Origin: Brachionus manjavacas
Lineage: Eukaryota; Rotifera; Eurotatoria; Ploima; Brachionidae
Assembly (NCBI GenBank): GCA_019054805.1
Contig: JAHQIY010000006.1
Location: forward strand, 248,001 to 312,000
Direction of reading: 5' to 3'
Length of the DNA: 64,000 nt
Shown: in pieces, positions 43,768-54,900 of the stretch
Layout of the letters: the number at the start of each line of letters is the position of its first letter
Numbering within the stretch: position 1 is the first letter of the stretch
Made by a program: the position numbers and the translations under genes
The notes under the pieces: generated by a model
Database searches by the model: none
Told to the model about the DNA's origin: nothing
Seen by the model: only the letters and a program-made list of their open reading frames with translations

Positions 43768-43889
43768 AGAATTAAATCAGAGTTAGGACTAAATATTGAA
43801 GATCAAAATTCTCCGAAGCATTTTTCCTTTTCTTCATTAGTTTTGAATTCCTTTTCATTTAAAATCAAATTAGGAATCAAATTTGTTCA
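43768..43889 (-). pseudogene. Scrap of non-LTR ORF2 linker (unit 1)
   Basis: The minus-strand reading LIPNLILNEKEFKTNEEKEK and CFGEF, then SSIFSPNSDLI, matches the linker of the large copies (RT-proximal). It is joined directly to the 5' end of copy 2 on one side and to the unknown ORF on the other. Confidence 0.75.
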
Positions 43890-43943
43890 AAAAGCATTTA
43901 ATTGTAATAATATTATAATATTCAAAATATTCCTCTGAATCGC

Positions 43944-45189
43944 ATGGACTCCGTTAAATCGGACGACTCTTATCTGACCATGTGTCGGAATGCTGTCAGA
44001 GTAAGAGTCCCAAACGACAAGTTCGGCACTGTTAATCGCCTTACTATTTTGAATGCTCTTAAAGGCATTCAAAATGGTTTGATTATTCCGCACATTAGGA
44101 CTGTTACAACGACCAAAAGAAATATATGGTTAATTTCTTTCAACGAATCTTATGACTATTCATCACTAGTTGGAAGTAAAATCTTAATAAACGAACAACA
44201 CTTTTCGCTTGATGATGCACAGTACCCTGAAACTTTATACAAATCATTCACGTTCAAATTTGTTGGCCTTAAACCTAACTTTGCACATGAAAAAATTGCT
44301 AAACATTTGTCCTCAAAAGGTGTCAAATACGAGGAAATAGAACGAATATATGAAGAACACTTTCAAGAGGAAGAGTTCAAACATATTTCCAAAGGCACTT
44401 TCCGTGCAAAAATCAAAATAAACGCTACAGCTAACCCTAATTACAAAAATGTTCTAGTTAACTTGGTTGAACAAACACAAATTGATGGTAATCCGGTAAA
44501 TGTTCTACGAATTGGCGAGACCCGTTGCTTATTTTGTAAACAAACAGACCATAAAATAGCAAATTGCCCGAAAAAAAATTCGACTTGTAACAAATGTAAA
44601 CGTACCGGTCACTCAGCCGACAAATGCTCACTGGCTAAACGAATAACAAACAATACTTACTTTGATCTAGCGGATGATGAAGAGGACGAAAACTTAGCAC
44701 AAACCGAATAATGATGAGGTCTTCTATAGGAATGATGTTCATGTTTTCAATTCTAAGTCAACCACCGGAATAAACCTTAACTCTAGCCAAATAGACCTTC
44801 CTCCTGGAAGTAGAAACCAATCCTGCTCAAGTGTTCTAAGTAACTGGGAAAGTCGGTTAAAAACACTTCCCTCAACGAATAACTTGGATCCAAACTTGGA
44901 TTCACTTAACCAAAGCTCTTCAAGTACCAAAAAATCATTAATACCCAAACCAAAAACATTGTCAAAGTCTAAAAAAACTCTTAAACAAAGCGAAAATAAA
45001 ACAAACGATGATTTCAAGCTTCCGAATAACTCGTACAGACGTCCTTCTCTTCCAAATAAATCTAGTTCAGTAAAACGACCGAGTGAAAAAACTTTTAATA
45101 AAAGTTTTAAACGAGATAAATTTGATGGACAACTGGATGAAAGCGAAGTCGTTAACGAAGCCGCCAAGTTATTAAATATCCAAAAATGA
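43944..45189 (+). pseudogene. ORF1 (CCHC nucleocapsid-like protein), copy 2, 11-bp deletion
   Basis: Same protein as the intact 418-residue ORF1 of copy 3. It has lost 11 bases near 44710 (atgactattga in copy 3), so the first 255 codons end at a TAG/TAA just after the zinc fingers. The remaining part (from about 44884) is still open to the ATGA overlap with ORF2. Both CCHC fingers (CLFCKQTDHKIANC, CNKCKRTGHSADKC) precede the break. Confidence 0.9.
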
Positions 45190-47998
45190 ACAAGAAGACA
45201 AATCAATCAACTTTAAGAACAAAACCTCTTAATAATACAAGGTTAGTAATTACACACTGGAATTGTCTTCATTTACCTAGTAGGGTTCATCTCTTAGCCA
45301 ATTTTTTAGCTCAAAAATGTCCCGACATTGTTTTGCTCAATGAATTAAAGATAGATTTGAGTGAGGCAAATATTTATCTTGACTTTCACTATTATCTGTT
45401 CATAACAAAACCACGCAACAAGTATGGAGGTGGTGTAGCTATTTTAATTAAAGAAGGAATTGAATTTATACAAGATTTTTCTTATGAGGAATTCAATTCC
45501 GAACTTCTTTGTATAAAAATGAACTTAGGAAAGAATTGTGAATTGTTTGTATTTAGTCTATATAATCCACCCAATGTGCTTCTGAACCTTGAGTTTTTTA
45601 AAACAGTTAATAAAAAGTGTAGGAACTACATCTTGGGTGGTGATCTAAACGCTAGAACAAAGCAAATAGGCTGCGTAGGGGAAAATGAAAACGGGATAAT
45701 ATTAGAAAGAATAATCAACGAGCTAGACTTTTCAGTAATCAATGATAAGCATCCTACTTTCAATATTTTTAATAAGAATTACTTTGAAATTCTTGACCTT
45801 TTTTAGTTTCATCTTCATTGATTGACAAAATTACCGACTTTAGTGTCTTAAATAGTCAAGACATGACTAGTGACCATTTCCCAATCGAAGCATCGATTTC
45901 TATGGGCTATCAATTAGAAAATAAATCAGCAGCTAAAAGGCTTTACTATAAAAAAGCAAACTGGCAATTATTCAGCGAGATTTTAAATTCTCAAATAGTG
46001 AATGTCACTGAAAGTTCCCTCACAATAGATCAACTAAATGATAAAATAACAGAAAAAATTATTTCTGCTTCACATAAAAGCATTCCATATCTTTCTAAGA
46101 AAATCTACAAAAAGAGTCTTCCACCGAATATTGTTAATTTGATCAAAGAACGTAGGAAAGTAAGAAGAAGCTTCCAGAAAACTCGCTGTCAAAAGGTAAA
46201 ACAAAAATTTAATCAACTTACATCTGAGTTAAAGGCCTCTTTAAAAAAATTTTGGAATCAAAATTGGTTTAATTTTATTGAGAGGATGGGAAAAAACCCA
46301 CTGACAAGTAGACCTTTTTGGAAAAAAATAAATAAATTTAGAACAAAAAAAGGATCAAATTTAATTCCTAATTTGATTTTAAATGAAAGGGAATTCAAAA
46401 CTAATGAAGAAAAGGAAAAATGCTTCGGAGAACTCTTATCGTCAATATTTAGTCCTAATTCTGATTTAATTGATACTGAGAAAGATATCAAAATTCTAAA
46501 TTCTAACTCTGTTTTCTTTAGGAATTATAACCAGTCTAATTTTAATGATCCAATTTGCTTAAATGAATTAATTATGGCTTTAAAGAGATTAAAAAATTAA
46601 GCGGCATTAGGACCTGACCAAATTCATAATTTAATGTTAAAAAACTTACCTAGAAATTCATTAATAGAAATCATAGAACTTTTAATTTAACTCTTCGAGA
46701 AGGTAGAGTCCCGAAAGCGTGGAAAACATCTTACATTACTATGATTCAAAAAAAGGCCTCTAGTTTACACGATCCTTTAAATTATAGACCAATTAGTAAA
46801 ACGAGTTGTTTAGGAAAGCTACTGGAACGCATAGTATATTCAAGATTATACAATTTTTTAGAGCAAAATTCACTCCTTATCCAGGAGCAATCTGGATTTA
46901 GGAAACACCGGCGAACAGCAGATAATCTTTTCTTCTTAATTCAAAAAATTGTGGAATCATTTAATAGAAAAAAAGAGTTTGCGGCCTTTTTTTGATATTT
47001 CTAAAGCCTTTGATAGGGTTTGGCATGAAGGTTTACTTTTTAAATTGATTAAAATAAATCCACCTCATTACTTGACTAACTGGATAAAATCCTTTTTAGA
47101 CTCTAGGACATTTAAGGTAAATGTGAATGACCATTTGAGCGAAGAATATCAAATAACTGCAGGTGTTCCTCAAGGCTCAGTAATTAGTCCTCTTTTATTT
47201 AGTATATACATTAATGACATCCCTAAAAGAAACAAAACAAATAATGAATACTCTCTGCTTTTCGCAGATGATCTAGTTACATTCTTCATTTATAACAAAA
47301 AGGGGAACCTAGAAAATAAGATTAATAAATACCTCAACGAACTAGAACAATGGCTTATTAAATGGAAAATGAAGATATCAGTTGAAAAGTCGTGTTCAGT
47401 AGTCTTTTCCAGTTACAAAAAAGAGAGTGATAATCTTAACTTAAAAATTTATGGAAACAGAATAGTGAGCCAAAAAGAAATCAAATTTCTTGGTATTAAA
47501 TTTGATTCTAAGTTAAATTTTAATATACTGGTAGACGAAATTAAAGAACGCTGCAATAACAGGCTAAATATTATTAAGATATTGTCAAACAAAAAATGGG
47601 GTCTTAATCAAAACACACTAGGAAATTTATATAAATCTTTAGTCGGATCGATTTTAGACTATTCTTTTCCTTGCTTAAATTCATTTTCAGAAAATAATAT
47701 CAAAAAACTACAAGCAATTCAGAATACAGCAGTCAGATCTATTCTTAAGTTAAAATATGATACTCCCTCCAACATCGTGCATCATGAAGCTTTTAATAAA
47801 CTAAAATTACTAACAGTCTCGAATCGTCTTTTTGAGTTGAGCGAGAAATATGTTGGGACAGGACTGAGTCATTCTATTCCATTGGTTGAAAGACTGGTGA
47901 AAGAATACAAAGAAGGTTTCGAATCAAGATATATTGAATACCCAACTCCATTGTGTAATTGCTACCTTACTATTTCTTCTTTTTTTCCTGAAACTTGA
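45186..47998 (+). pseudogene. ORF2 endonuclease-reverse transcriptase, copy 2
   Basis: The start ATG overlaps the ORF1 stop. The endonuclease has THWNCLHLPSRV, VLLNELKID, GGGVAILIK, YNPP, ILGGDLNART and TSDHFPI. A one-T loss near 45803 creates a stop after ILDLF. The linker then runs to a TAA at 46598-46600 (KRLKN-stop-AALGPDQ), shared with copies 3 and 4. A second frame break follows near 46690. The RT fingers end at TGA 46993-46995 of the TTT-TTT-TGA-T site. Then comes a long open catalytic RT with FADD and C-terminus, where copy 2 differs from the others (KYVGTGL, ERLVKEY, RYIEYPTP). Four lesions in total. Confidence 0.9.
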
Positions 47999-49223
47999 AC
48001 TATTTAAACATGTGCCACATGAAACAATCTTTTCCAATTTATGTCTTTTCAACTTTAATTTTTTTTAGCTTATTTACTCTATTTTGATTCTTTTTTTATC
48101 TAATTTTATTTACTTTAATTTTATTTTTATTTTATTTTTTTTATTTTATTTTTAATTTATTCTGAGGGAGCTTTAGCTCGGTACAGAAAACAAATAAATA
48201 AATAAATTTGTTCCTTTTTTGTTCTAAATTTATTTTATTTTTTCCAAAAAGGTCTACTTGTTTAAATATTAAATGATGCACACTATTAAGTGACTTTCTA
48301 TGGTTTATTTTCTATTTTAGATGTATTCTATTATTATGCAACTATGAAATAAATTTTCGATGTTTTTTTTTCTATCAAGTTAATGACTATTAGCAAGTTC
48401 GGAGTTCCTTTAAGTCATAGCTAACAATGTTCAAAGACTGCTTTCGAATTAATATCTTAATTAATCAACAAAATACAACAACAACAGAACAGATTATAAC
48501 TCTTTTTATACATATTCATTTTATATTGCAACCAGTGACAATTTAAGTATAGAAACTATACCTAGATACTAAATTAAGAATCACTAAGGAAATTCAATAG
48601 AGTCTAAATTAAACATATTTTCACACGTTAACAAAAAGTAATAAATTTATTTGAAAATATGAACCGTACTAATGCTCCTTGAGAATAAAAATTTAAAGAA
48701 AAAACTTTTCAATACTTTTTTTAAATTAAATGTGAAGCACCGCCCATTCATATCTTTTAACATGGCGAACGGGTTTTGATCATTTATCAAATCAAATACA
48801 ACCATGTTAAATTTTTGAAAGCAATTTTTATATATATTATATTAATAGAAACTAATAAAAAGTGAATGTATATTAAAACTGTTGCCGGGTAGGTTGACTG
48901 GATCTCTTTGACATAGTAGTGGGAGTAGTAACATAAAAGATACAGAAAATTTTCAATTCAGAACACAAAAACCACCACCATTTATTATTATTTATTTGTT
49001 TTCTGTACCGAGCTAGAGCTCCTTCAGAATAAGTTAAAAATTAAAAAAATAAAATAAAAATGAAATAAAATAAAATAAAAATAAAATTAAAGTTAATAAA
49101 ATAAGATAAAAAAAAAAAAAAAAAAAAAAAAAGAATTAAAAAAAGTAAATAAGCTAAATAAATGAAAATTAAGAATATATAAAATTGGAAAAGATTGTTA
49201 CATGTGGCTCATGTTTAAATAGT

Positions 49224-52037
49224 TCAAGTTTCAGGAAAAAAAGAAGAAATAGTAAGGTAGCAATTACACAATGGAGTTGGGTAGTCAATATATCTTGATT
49301 CGAAACCTTCTTTGTATTCCTTCACCAGTCTTACAACCAATGGAATAGAATGACTCAGTCCTGCCCCAACATATCTCTCACTCAATTCAAAAAGCCGATT
49401 CGAGACTGTTAGTAATTTTAGTTTATTAAAAGCCTCATGATGTACGATGTTGGAGGGAGTATCATATTTTAACTTAAGAATAGATCTGACTGCTGTATTC
49501 TGAATTGCTTGTAGTTTTTTGATATTATTTTCTGAAAATGAATTTAAGCAAGGAAAAGAATAGTCTAAAATCGATCCGACTAAAGATTTATATAAATTTC
49601 CTAGTGTGTTTTGATTAAGACCCCATTTTTTGTTTGACAATATCTTAATAATATTTAGCCTGTTATTGCAGCGTTCTTTAATTTCGTCTACCAGTATATT
49701 AAAATTTAACTTAGAATCAAATTTAATACCAAGAAATTTGATTTCTTTTTGGCTCACTATTCTGTTTCCATAAATTTTTAAGTTAAGATTATCACTCTCT
49801 TTTTTGTAACTGGAAAAGACTACTGAACACGACTTTTCAACTGATATCTTCATTTTCCATTTAATAAGCCATTGTTCTAGTTCGTTGAGGTATTTATTAA
49901 TCTTATTTTCTAGGTTCCCCTTTTTGTTATAAATGAAGAATGTAACTAGATCATCTGCGAAAAGCAGAGAGTATTCATTATTTGTTTTGTTTCTTTTAGG
50001 GATGTCATTAATGTATATACTAAATAAAAGAGGACTAATTACTGAGCCTTGAGGAACACCTGCAGTTATTTGATATTCTTCGCTCAAATGGTCATTCACA
50101 TTTACCTTAAATGTCCTAGAGTCTAAAAAGGATTTTATCCAGTTAGTCAAGTAATGAGGTGGATTTATTTTAATCAATTTAAAAAGTAAACCTTCATGCC
50201 AAACCCTATCAAAGGCTTTAGAAATATCAAAAAAAGGCCGCAAACTCTTTTTTTCTATTAAATGATTCCACAATTTTTTGAATTAAGAAGAAAAGATTAT
50301 CTGCTGTTCGCCGGTGTTTCCTAAATCCAGATTGCTCCTGGATAAGGAGTGAATTTTGCTCTAAAAAATTGTATAATCTTGAATATACTATGCGTTCCAG
50401 TAGCTTTCCTAAACAACTCGTTTTACTAATTGGTCTATAATTTAAAGGATCGTGTAAACTAGAGGCCTTTTTTTGAATCATAGTAATGTAAGATGTTTTC
50501 CACGCTTTCGGGACTCTACCTTCTCGAAGAGTTAAATTAAAAAGTTCTATGATTTCTATTAATGAATTTCTAGGTAAGTTTTTTAACATTAAATTATGAA
50601 TTTGGTCAGGTCCTAATGCCGCTTAATTTTTTAATCTCTTTAAAGCCATAATTAATTCATTTAAGCAAATTGGATCATTAAAATTAGACTGGTTATAATT
50701 CCTAAAGAAAACAGAGTTAGAATTTAGAATTTCGATATCTTTCTCAGAATCAATTAAATCAGTATTAGGACTAAATATTGAAGATAAGAGTTCTCCGAAG
50801 CATTTTCCCTTTTCTTCATTAGTTTTGAATTCCCTTTCATTTAAAATCAAATTAGGAATTAAATTTGATCCTTTTTTTGTTCTAAATTTATTTATTTTTT
50901 TCCAAAAAGGTCTACTTGTCAGTGGGTTTTTTCCCATCCTCTCAATAAAATCAAACCAATTTTGATTCCAAAATTTTTTAAAGAGGCCTTTAACTCAGAT
51001 GTAAGTTGATTAAATTTTTGTTTTACCTTTTGACAGCGAGTTTTCTGGAAGCTTCTTCTTACTTTCCTACGTTCTTTGATCAAATTAACAATATTCGGTG
51101 GAAGACTCTTTTTGTAGATTTTCTTAGAAAGATATGGAATGCTTTTATGTGAAGCAGAAATAATTTTTTCTGTTATTTTATCATTTAGTTGATCTATTGT
51201 GAGGGAACTTTCAGTGACATTCACTATTTGAGAATTTAAAATCTCGCTGAATAATTGCCAGTTTGCTTTTTTATAGTAAAGCCTTTTAGCTGCTGATTTA
51301 TTTTCTAATTGATAGCCCATAGAAATCGATGCTTCGATTGGGAAATGGTCACTAGTCATGTCTTGACTATTTAAGACACTAAAGTCGGTAATTTTGTCAA
51401 TCAATGAAGATGAAACTAAAAAAAGGTCAAGAATTTCAAAGTAATTCTTATTAAAAATATTGAAAGTAGGATGCTTATCATTGATTACTGAAAAGTCTAG
51501 CTCGTTGATTATTCTTTCTAATATTATCCCGTTTTCATTTTCCCCTACGCAGCCTATTTGCTTTGTTCTAGCGTTTAGATCACCACCCAAGATGTAGTTC
51601 CTACACTTTTTATTAACTGTTTTAAAAAACTCAAGGTTCAGAAGCACATTGGGTGGATTATATAGACTAAATACAAACAATTCACAATTCTTTCCTAAGT
51701 TCATTTTTATACAAAGAAGTTCGGAATTGAATTCCTCATAAGAAAAATCTTGTATAAATTCAATTCCTTCTTTAATTAAAATAGCTACACCACCTCCATA
51801 CTTGTTGCGTGGTTTTGTTATGAACAGATAATAGTGAAAGTCAAGATAAATATTTGCCTCACTCAAATCTATCTTTAATTCATTGAGCAAAACAATGTCG
51901 GGACATTTTTGAGCTAAAAAATTGGCTAAGAGATGAACCCTACTAGGTAAATGAAGACAATTCCAGTGTGTAATTACTAACCTTGTATTATTAAGAGGTT
52001 TTGTTCTTAAAGTTGATTGATTTGTCTTCTTGTTCAT
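49224..52037 (-). pseudogene. ORF2 endonuclease-reverse transcriptase, copy 3
   Basis: The endonuclease is complete and uninterrupted (residues 1 to about 245: HWNCLHL, LLNELKID, LYNPPNV, GGDLNART, DLFLVSSSLID, TSDHFPI), so this is the reference for the family. The first break is a missing A in an A-run near 50968 (LKASLKNFGIK instead of LKKFWNQNW). Next is the TAA at 50623-50625. RT fingers (50589-50227) end at the TGA of TTT-TTT-TGA-T. The catalytic RT (50273-49224) is open with AGVPQGSVISPLLFS and LLFADDLVTFF. The apparent start of that last frame is TTG within the upstream coding sequence and is not a real start. Confidence 0.9.
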
Positions 52038-53290
52038 TTTTGGATATTTAATAACTTGGCGGCTTCGTTAACGACTTCGCTTTCATCCAGTTGTCCATCA
52101 AATTTATCTCGTTTAAAACTTTTATTAAAAGTTTTTTCACTCGGTCGTTTTACTGAACTAGATTTATTTGGAAGAGAAGGACGTCTGTACGAGTTATTCG
52201 GAAGCTTGAAATCATCGTTTGTTTTATTTTCGCTTTGTTTAAGAGTTTTTTTAGACTTTGACAATGTTTTTGGTTTGGGTATTAATGATTTTTTGGTACT
52301 TGAAGAGCTTTGGTTAAGTGAATCCAAGTTTGGATCCAAGTTATTCGTTGAGGGAAGTGTTTTTAACCGACTTTCCCAGTTACTTAGAACACTTGAGCAG
52401 GATTGGTTTCTACTTCCAGGAGGAAGGTCTATTTGGCTAGAGTTAAGGTTTATTCCGGTGGTTGACTTAGAATTGAAAACATGAACATCATTCCTATAGA
52501 AGACCTCATCATTATTCGGTTCAATAGTCATTTGTGCTAAGTTTTCGTCCTCTTCATCATCCGCTAGATCAAAGTAAGTATTGTTTGTTATTCGTTTAGC
52601 CAGTGAGCATTTGTCGGCTGAGTGACCGGTACGTTTACATTTGTTACAAGTCGAATTTTTTTTCGGGCAATTTGCTATTTTATGGTCTGTTTGTTTACAA
52701 AATAAGCAACGGGTCTCGCCAATTCGTAGAACATTTACCGGATTACCATCAATTTGTGTTTGTTCAACCAAGTTAACTAGAACATTTTTGTAATTAGGGT
52801 TAGCTGTAGCGTTTATTTTGATTTTTGCACGGAAAGTGCCTTTGGAAATATGTTTGAACTCTTCCTCTTGAAAGTGTTCTTCATTTATTCGTTCTATTTC
52901 CTCGTATTTGACACCTTTTGAGGACAAATGTTTAGCAATTTTTTCATGTGCAAAGTTAGGTTTAAGGCCAACAAATTTGAACGTGAATGATTTGTATAAA
53001 GTTTCAGGGTACTGTGCATCATCAAGCGAAAAGTGTTGTTCGTTTATTAAGATTTTACTTCCAACTAGTGATGAATAGTCATAAGATTCGTTGAAAGAAA
53101 TTAACCATATATTTCTTTTGGTCGTTGTAACAGTCCTAATGTGCGGAATAATCAAACCATTTTGAATGCCTTTAAGAGCATTCAAAATAGTAAGGCGATT
53201 AACAGTGCCGAACTTGTCGTTTGGGACTCTTACTCTGACAGCATTCCGACACATGGTCAGATAAGAGTCGTCCGATTTAACGGAGTCCAT
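52034..53290 (-). CDS. Non-LTR ORF1 protein with two CCHC zinc knuckles, intact
   Basis: 418 residues. An N-terminal globular part (about 1-190; AVRVRVPNDKF, TTTKRNIWLISFN, FKFVGLKPNFAHEKIAKHLS) resembles the RNA-binding, RRM-like regions of such proteins, though I cannot confirm the fold. Two CCHC knuckles follow: Cys195, Cys198, His203, Cys208, then Cys215, Cys218, His223, Cys228. An acidic patch (ADDEEDEN) leads to a Ser/Lys-rich basic tail (300-400) ending KLLNIQK. It should bind the element RNA and form the retroposition particle. This is the only uninterrupted ORF1 in the window. Its stop TGA overlaps the ORF2 start ATG (ATGA), a layout expected for termination-reinitiation. Confidence 0.92.
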   Translation of the reverse strand: MDSVKSDDSYLTMCRNAVRVRVPNDKFGTVNRLTILNALKGIQNGLIIPHIRTVTTTKRNIWLISFNESYDYSSLVGSKILINEQHFSLDDAQYPETLYKSFTFKFVGLKPNFAHEKIAKHLSSKGVKYEEIERINEEHFQEEEFKHISKGTFRAKIKINATANPNYKNVLVNLVEQTQIDGNPVNVLRIGETRCLFCKQTDHKIANCPKKNSTCNKCKRTGHSADKCSLAKRITNNTYFDLADDEEDENLAQMTIEPNNDEVFYRNDVHVFNSKSTTGINLNSSQIDLPPGSRNQSCSSVLSNWESRLKTLPSTNNLDPNLDSLNQSSSSTKKSLIPKPKTLSKSKKTLKQSENKTNDDFKLPNNSYRRPSLPNKSSSVKRPSEKTFNKSFKRDKFDGQLDESEVVNEAAKLLNIQK

Positions 53291-53345
53291 GCGATTCAGA
53301 GGAATATTTTGAATATTATAATATTATTACAATTAAATGCTTTTT

Positions 53346-53466
53346 GAACAAATTTGATTCCTAATTTGATTTTAAATGAAAAGGAATTCAAAACTAATGA
53401 AGAAAAGGAAAAATGCTTCGGAGAATTTTGATCTTCAATATTTAGTCCTAACTCTGATTTAATTCT
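53346..53466 (+). pseudogene. Scrap of non-LTR ORF2 linker (unit 2)
   Basis: Inverted counterpart of 43768-43889, joining the 5' end of copy 3 to the unknown ORF. Its retention in both units shows the interior was inverted as a block. Confidence 0.75.
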
Positions 53467-53652
53467 TTGGTAAATCAATTCCAACAAGAACAAAACCTAA
53501 CTGACATGTATCCTGAACAATTAAACAGTGGTGATATTTACACTCGTAGAGATGCTGCAATTGCAAAAGAAGAGAAAATTAAATTTTTGTGTAAAAACTA
53601 TAAGACAACTCAATTAAAAAATTATCTAGACGGCTTAATAGCTAATTTTTAA
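53467..53652 (+). CDS. Short ORF of unknown function (unit 2)
   Basis: Identical in translation to the 61-codon frame at 43582-43767. It is followed by the TTCTATTA-rich spacer (53660-53810) and then the gag-like module. Unrecognised. Confidence 0.3.
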   Translation: MVNQFQQEQNLTDMYPEQLNSGDIYTRRDAAIAKEEKIKFLCKNYKTTQLKNYLDGLIANF

Positions 53653-53829
53653 AACGGATTTTTATCACACTATTAAATTAACATTCTATTATTTTTTTCT
53701 ATTAATTGACAAACTATTAATTATAATTCTATCAAATAAATTTCTATTATCTAATGTTTTTTTTTCTTCACTATTAATTGGCATTCTATTATTTGAACTA
53801 GTGCCCATAGAAGAACACGTAGTTGCCGA

Positions 53830-54414
53830 GCCGAAGAAGAATTAATACTTTTGAGAAGCTTGTAAATGAGCTTAAGAAAACGCTTGACACAAAGACACCC
53901 GAAAGACAATTGGTTGAACTTGGTCAACTTAAAAGAGGACAGACGAAAATTTAGATTTTTACGGAGTGTGTATCAAATGGTTCGTGGTGCTTTCCCAGGT
54001 ATTGATGACATCAATATCGATCGCATGAGCATGTCATATTTCGTCAAAGGACTTCATCCTGATATTGAATTTAGAGTTAAGGACGAAAATCCTGTTAGCT
54101 TACAGAAAGCTATCAAATATGCTAAACAATATGAAGCTGAAGGGTTAGGCAAGCAAAAGCCAGTAAAAGAGATTCAAGAGAAGCTTTTAGTTGCCATGGT
54201 AACCATGCCAAGTGAGAACGTTGTCAAAGGACCAAACGAAACACAAGTTCTTACAAATATTTTAGATAAAGTTGACAAACAAGCTACCCAAATGAAAGAA
54301 CAATATGACAAGATCCAAAAAGAGATGGAAAACCTTAAAGTATTCATTCTTCCATTCTTCCACAAACATCTCAATCAACAACAAAGACATCAATTAACCA
54401 ACCTACCTGGATAG
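53830..54414 (+). pseudogene. LTR-retrotransposon gag-like protein, frameshifted (unit 2)
   Basis: Inverted twin of 42818-43410 with the same frameshift after DENLDFYG. The C-terminal 148 codons from VYQMVRGAFPG are open and end LTNLPG. The alternative reading MSLRKRLTQRHPKDNW at its start is the wrong frame: the homologous frame there is FEKLVNELKKTL. Confidence 0.6.
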
Positions 54415-54449
54415 CTATTTAAAACAGAAATAATTAATTAATTTTTTTA

Positions 54450-54900
54450 GCGAAAAACATTATCTACATAAGCTTTATTATTATACTGTATGTAAAACCT
54501 GACAGCTACCATAGCGAGGCTATGTCTAGTCTTGCTCCGCAGTTATCCTGCTGTAGCTTATATTATTATTATTATTATTACCTCGACAGAGACAACTAAT
54601 CAATCAAAAACCAAGAAAAAAACAACTGGCAGAAACTAATTGACGTTGTTGACCATTTGGACATTAAGTCCAATTAGCAAATAGAACAGCAACAGTTTAC
54701 TATTCACTAATGGCAACAAATTAGCAAAACAATAAAGATAGACAAACAGACAACAAACAACAAAGAAACCAAAAAAATGGGTTGAAAAAGGCCGAGCCTT
54801 AAAGCAATCCTGTGAAAGGTGGTGCGCATAATCCCGTTATGCTGATCAGCTCAAACTATCACAAAACTTTAAATTTAGTTAGTTAGTTAATAAAAAAATA
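54450..54900 (+). mobile_element. Short repeat tails following the gag-like module (unit 2)
   Basis: Twin of 42345-42790. In plus sense the first block ends with (TTA)n at 54560-54580 and the second with TTAGTTAGTTAGTTAATAAA near 54875-54895, immediately before copy 4 begins. Confidence 0.4.

Larger units (their letters stand above)
43890..48207 (+). mobile_element. Non-LTR retrotransposon copy 2, near full length
   Basis: Contains a 5' leader (43890-43943), ORF1, ORF2 and a 3' tail ending GCTCGGTACAGA plus AAACAAATAAATAAATAAA at about 48207. Jockey-group style: an ORF1 with CCHC fingers, an ORF2 with apurinic-type endonuclease and RT, and no RNase H. ORF1 and ORF2 overlap as ATGA (45186-45189). 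Confidence 0.9.
39093..48392. repeat. Tandem unit 1 of a 9.3-kb duplication
   Basis: Starts GCAAGTTCGGAGTTCC and ends AATGACTATTA, exactly where unit 2 starts with the same GCAAGTTCGG. Contents left to right: flank 1 (39093-39675), retroelement copy 1 (minus), gag-like module (minus), retroelement copy 2 (plus), flank 2 (48208-48392). Length 9300 bases against 9304 for unit 2. Because copies 1 and 2 oppose each other, the unit is itself a large imperfect palindrome. Confidence 0.9.
48979..53345 (-). mobile_element. Non-LTR retrotransposon copy 3, full length
   Basis: Most complete copy: 5' leader (to 53345), intact ORF1, ORF2 and a tail complement visible at 48979-49025. The 3' untranslated region is of the copy-1 type. 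It lies tail-to-tail with copy 2, separated by flank 2 of unit 1 and flank 1 of unit 2. Confidence 0.9.

Noticed and set aside
44739-45206. 155-codon minus-strand frame over ORF1 (and its twin at 52017-52484)
   Set aside because: Exact antisense of the Ser/Lys-rich ORF1 tail; a shadow.
46949-47998. RT catalytic frames of the four copies as separate genes starting at MWNHLIEK
   Set aside because: The apparent start is TTG inside the upstream finger-domain sequence. These are the downstream part of a broken ORF2.
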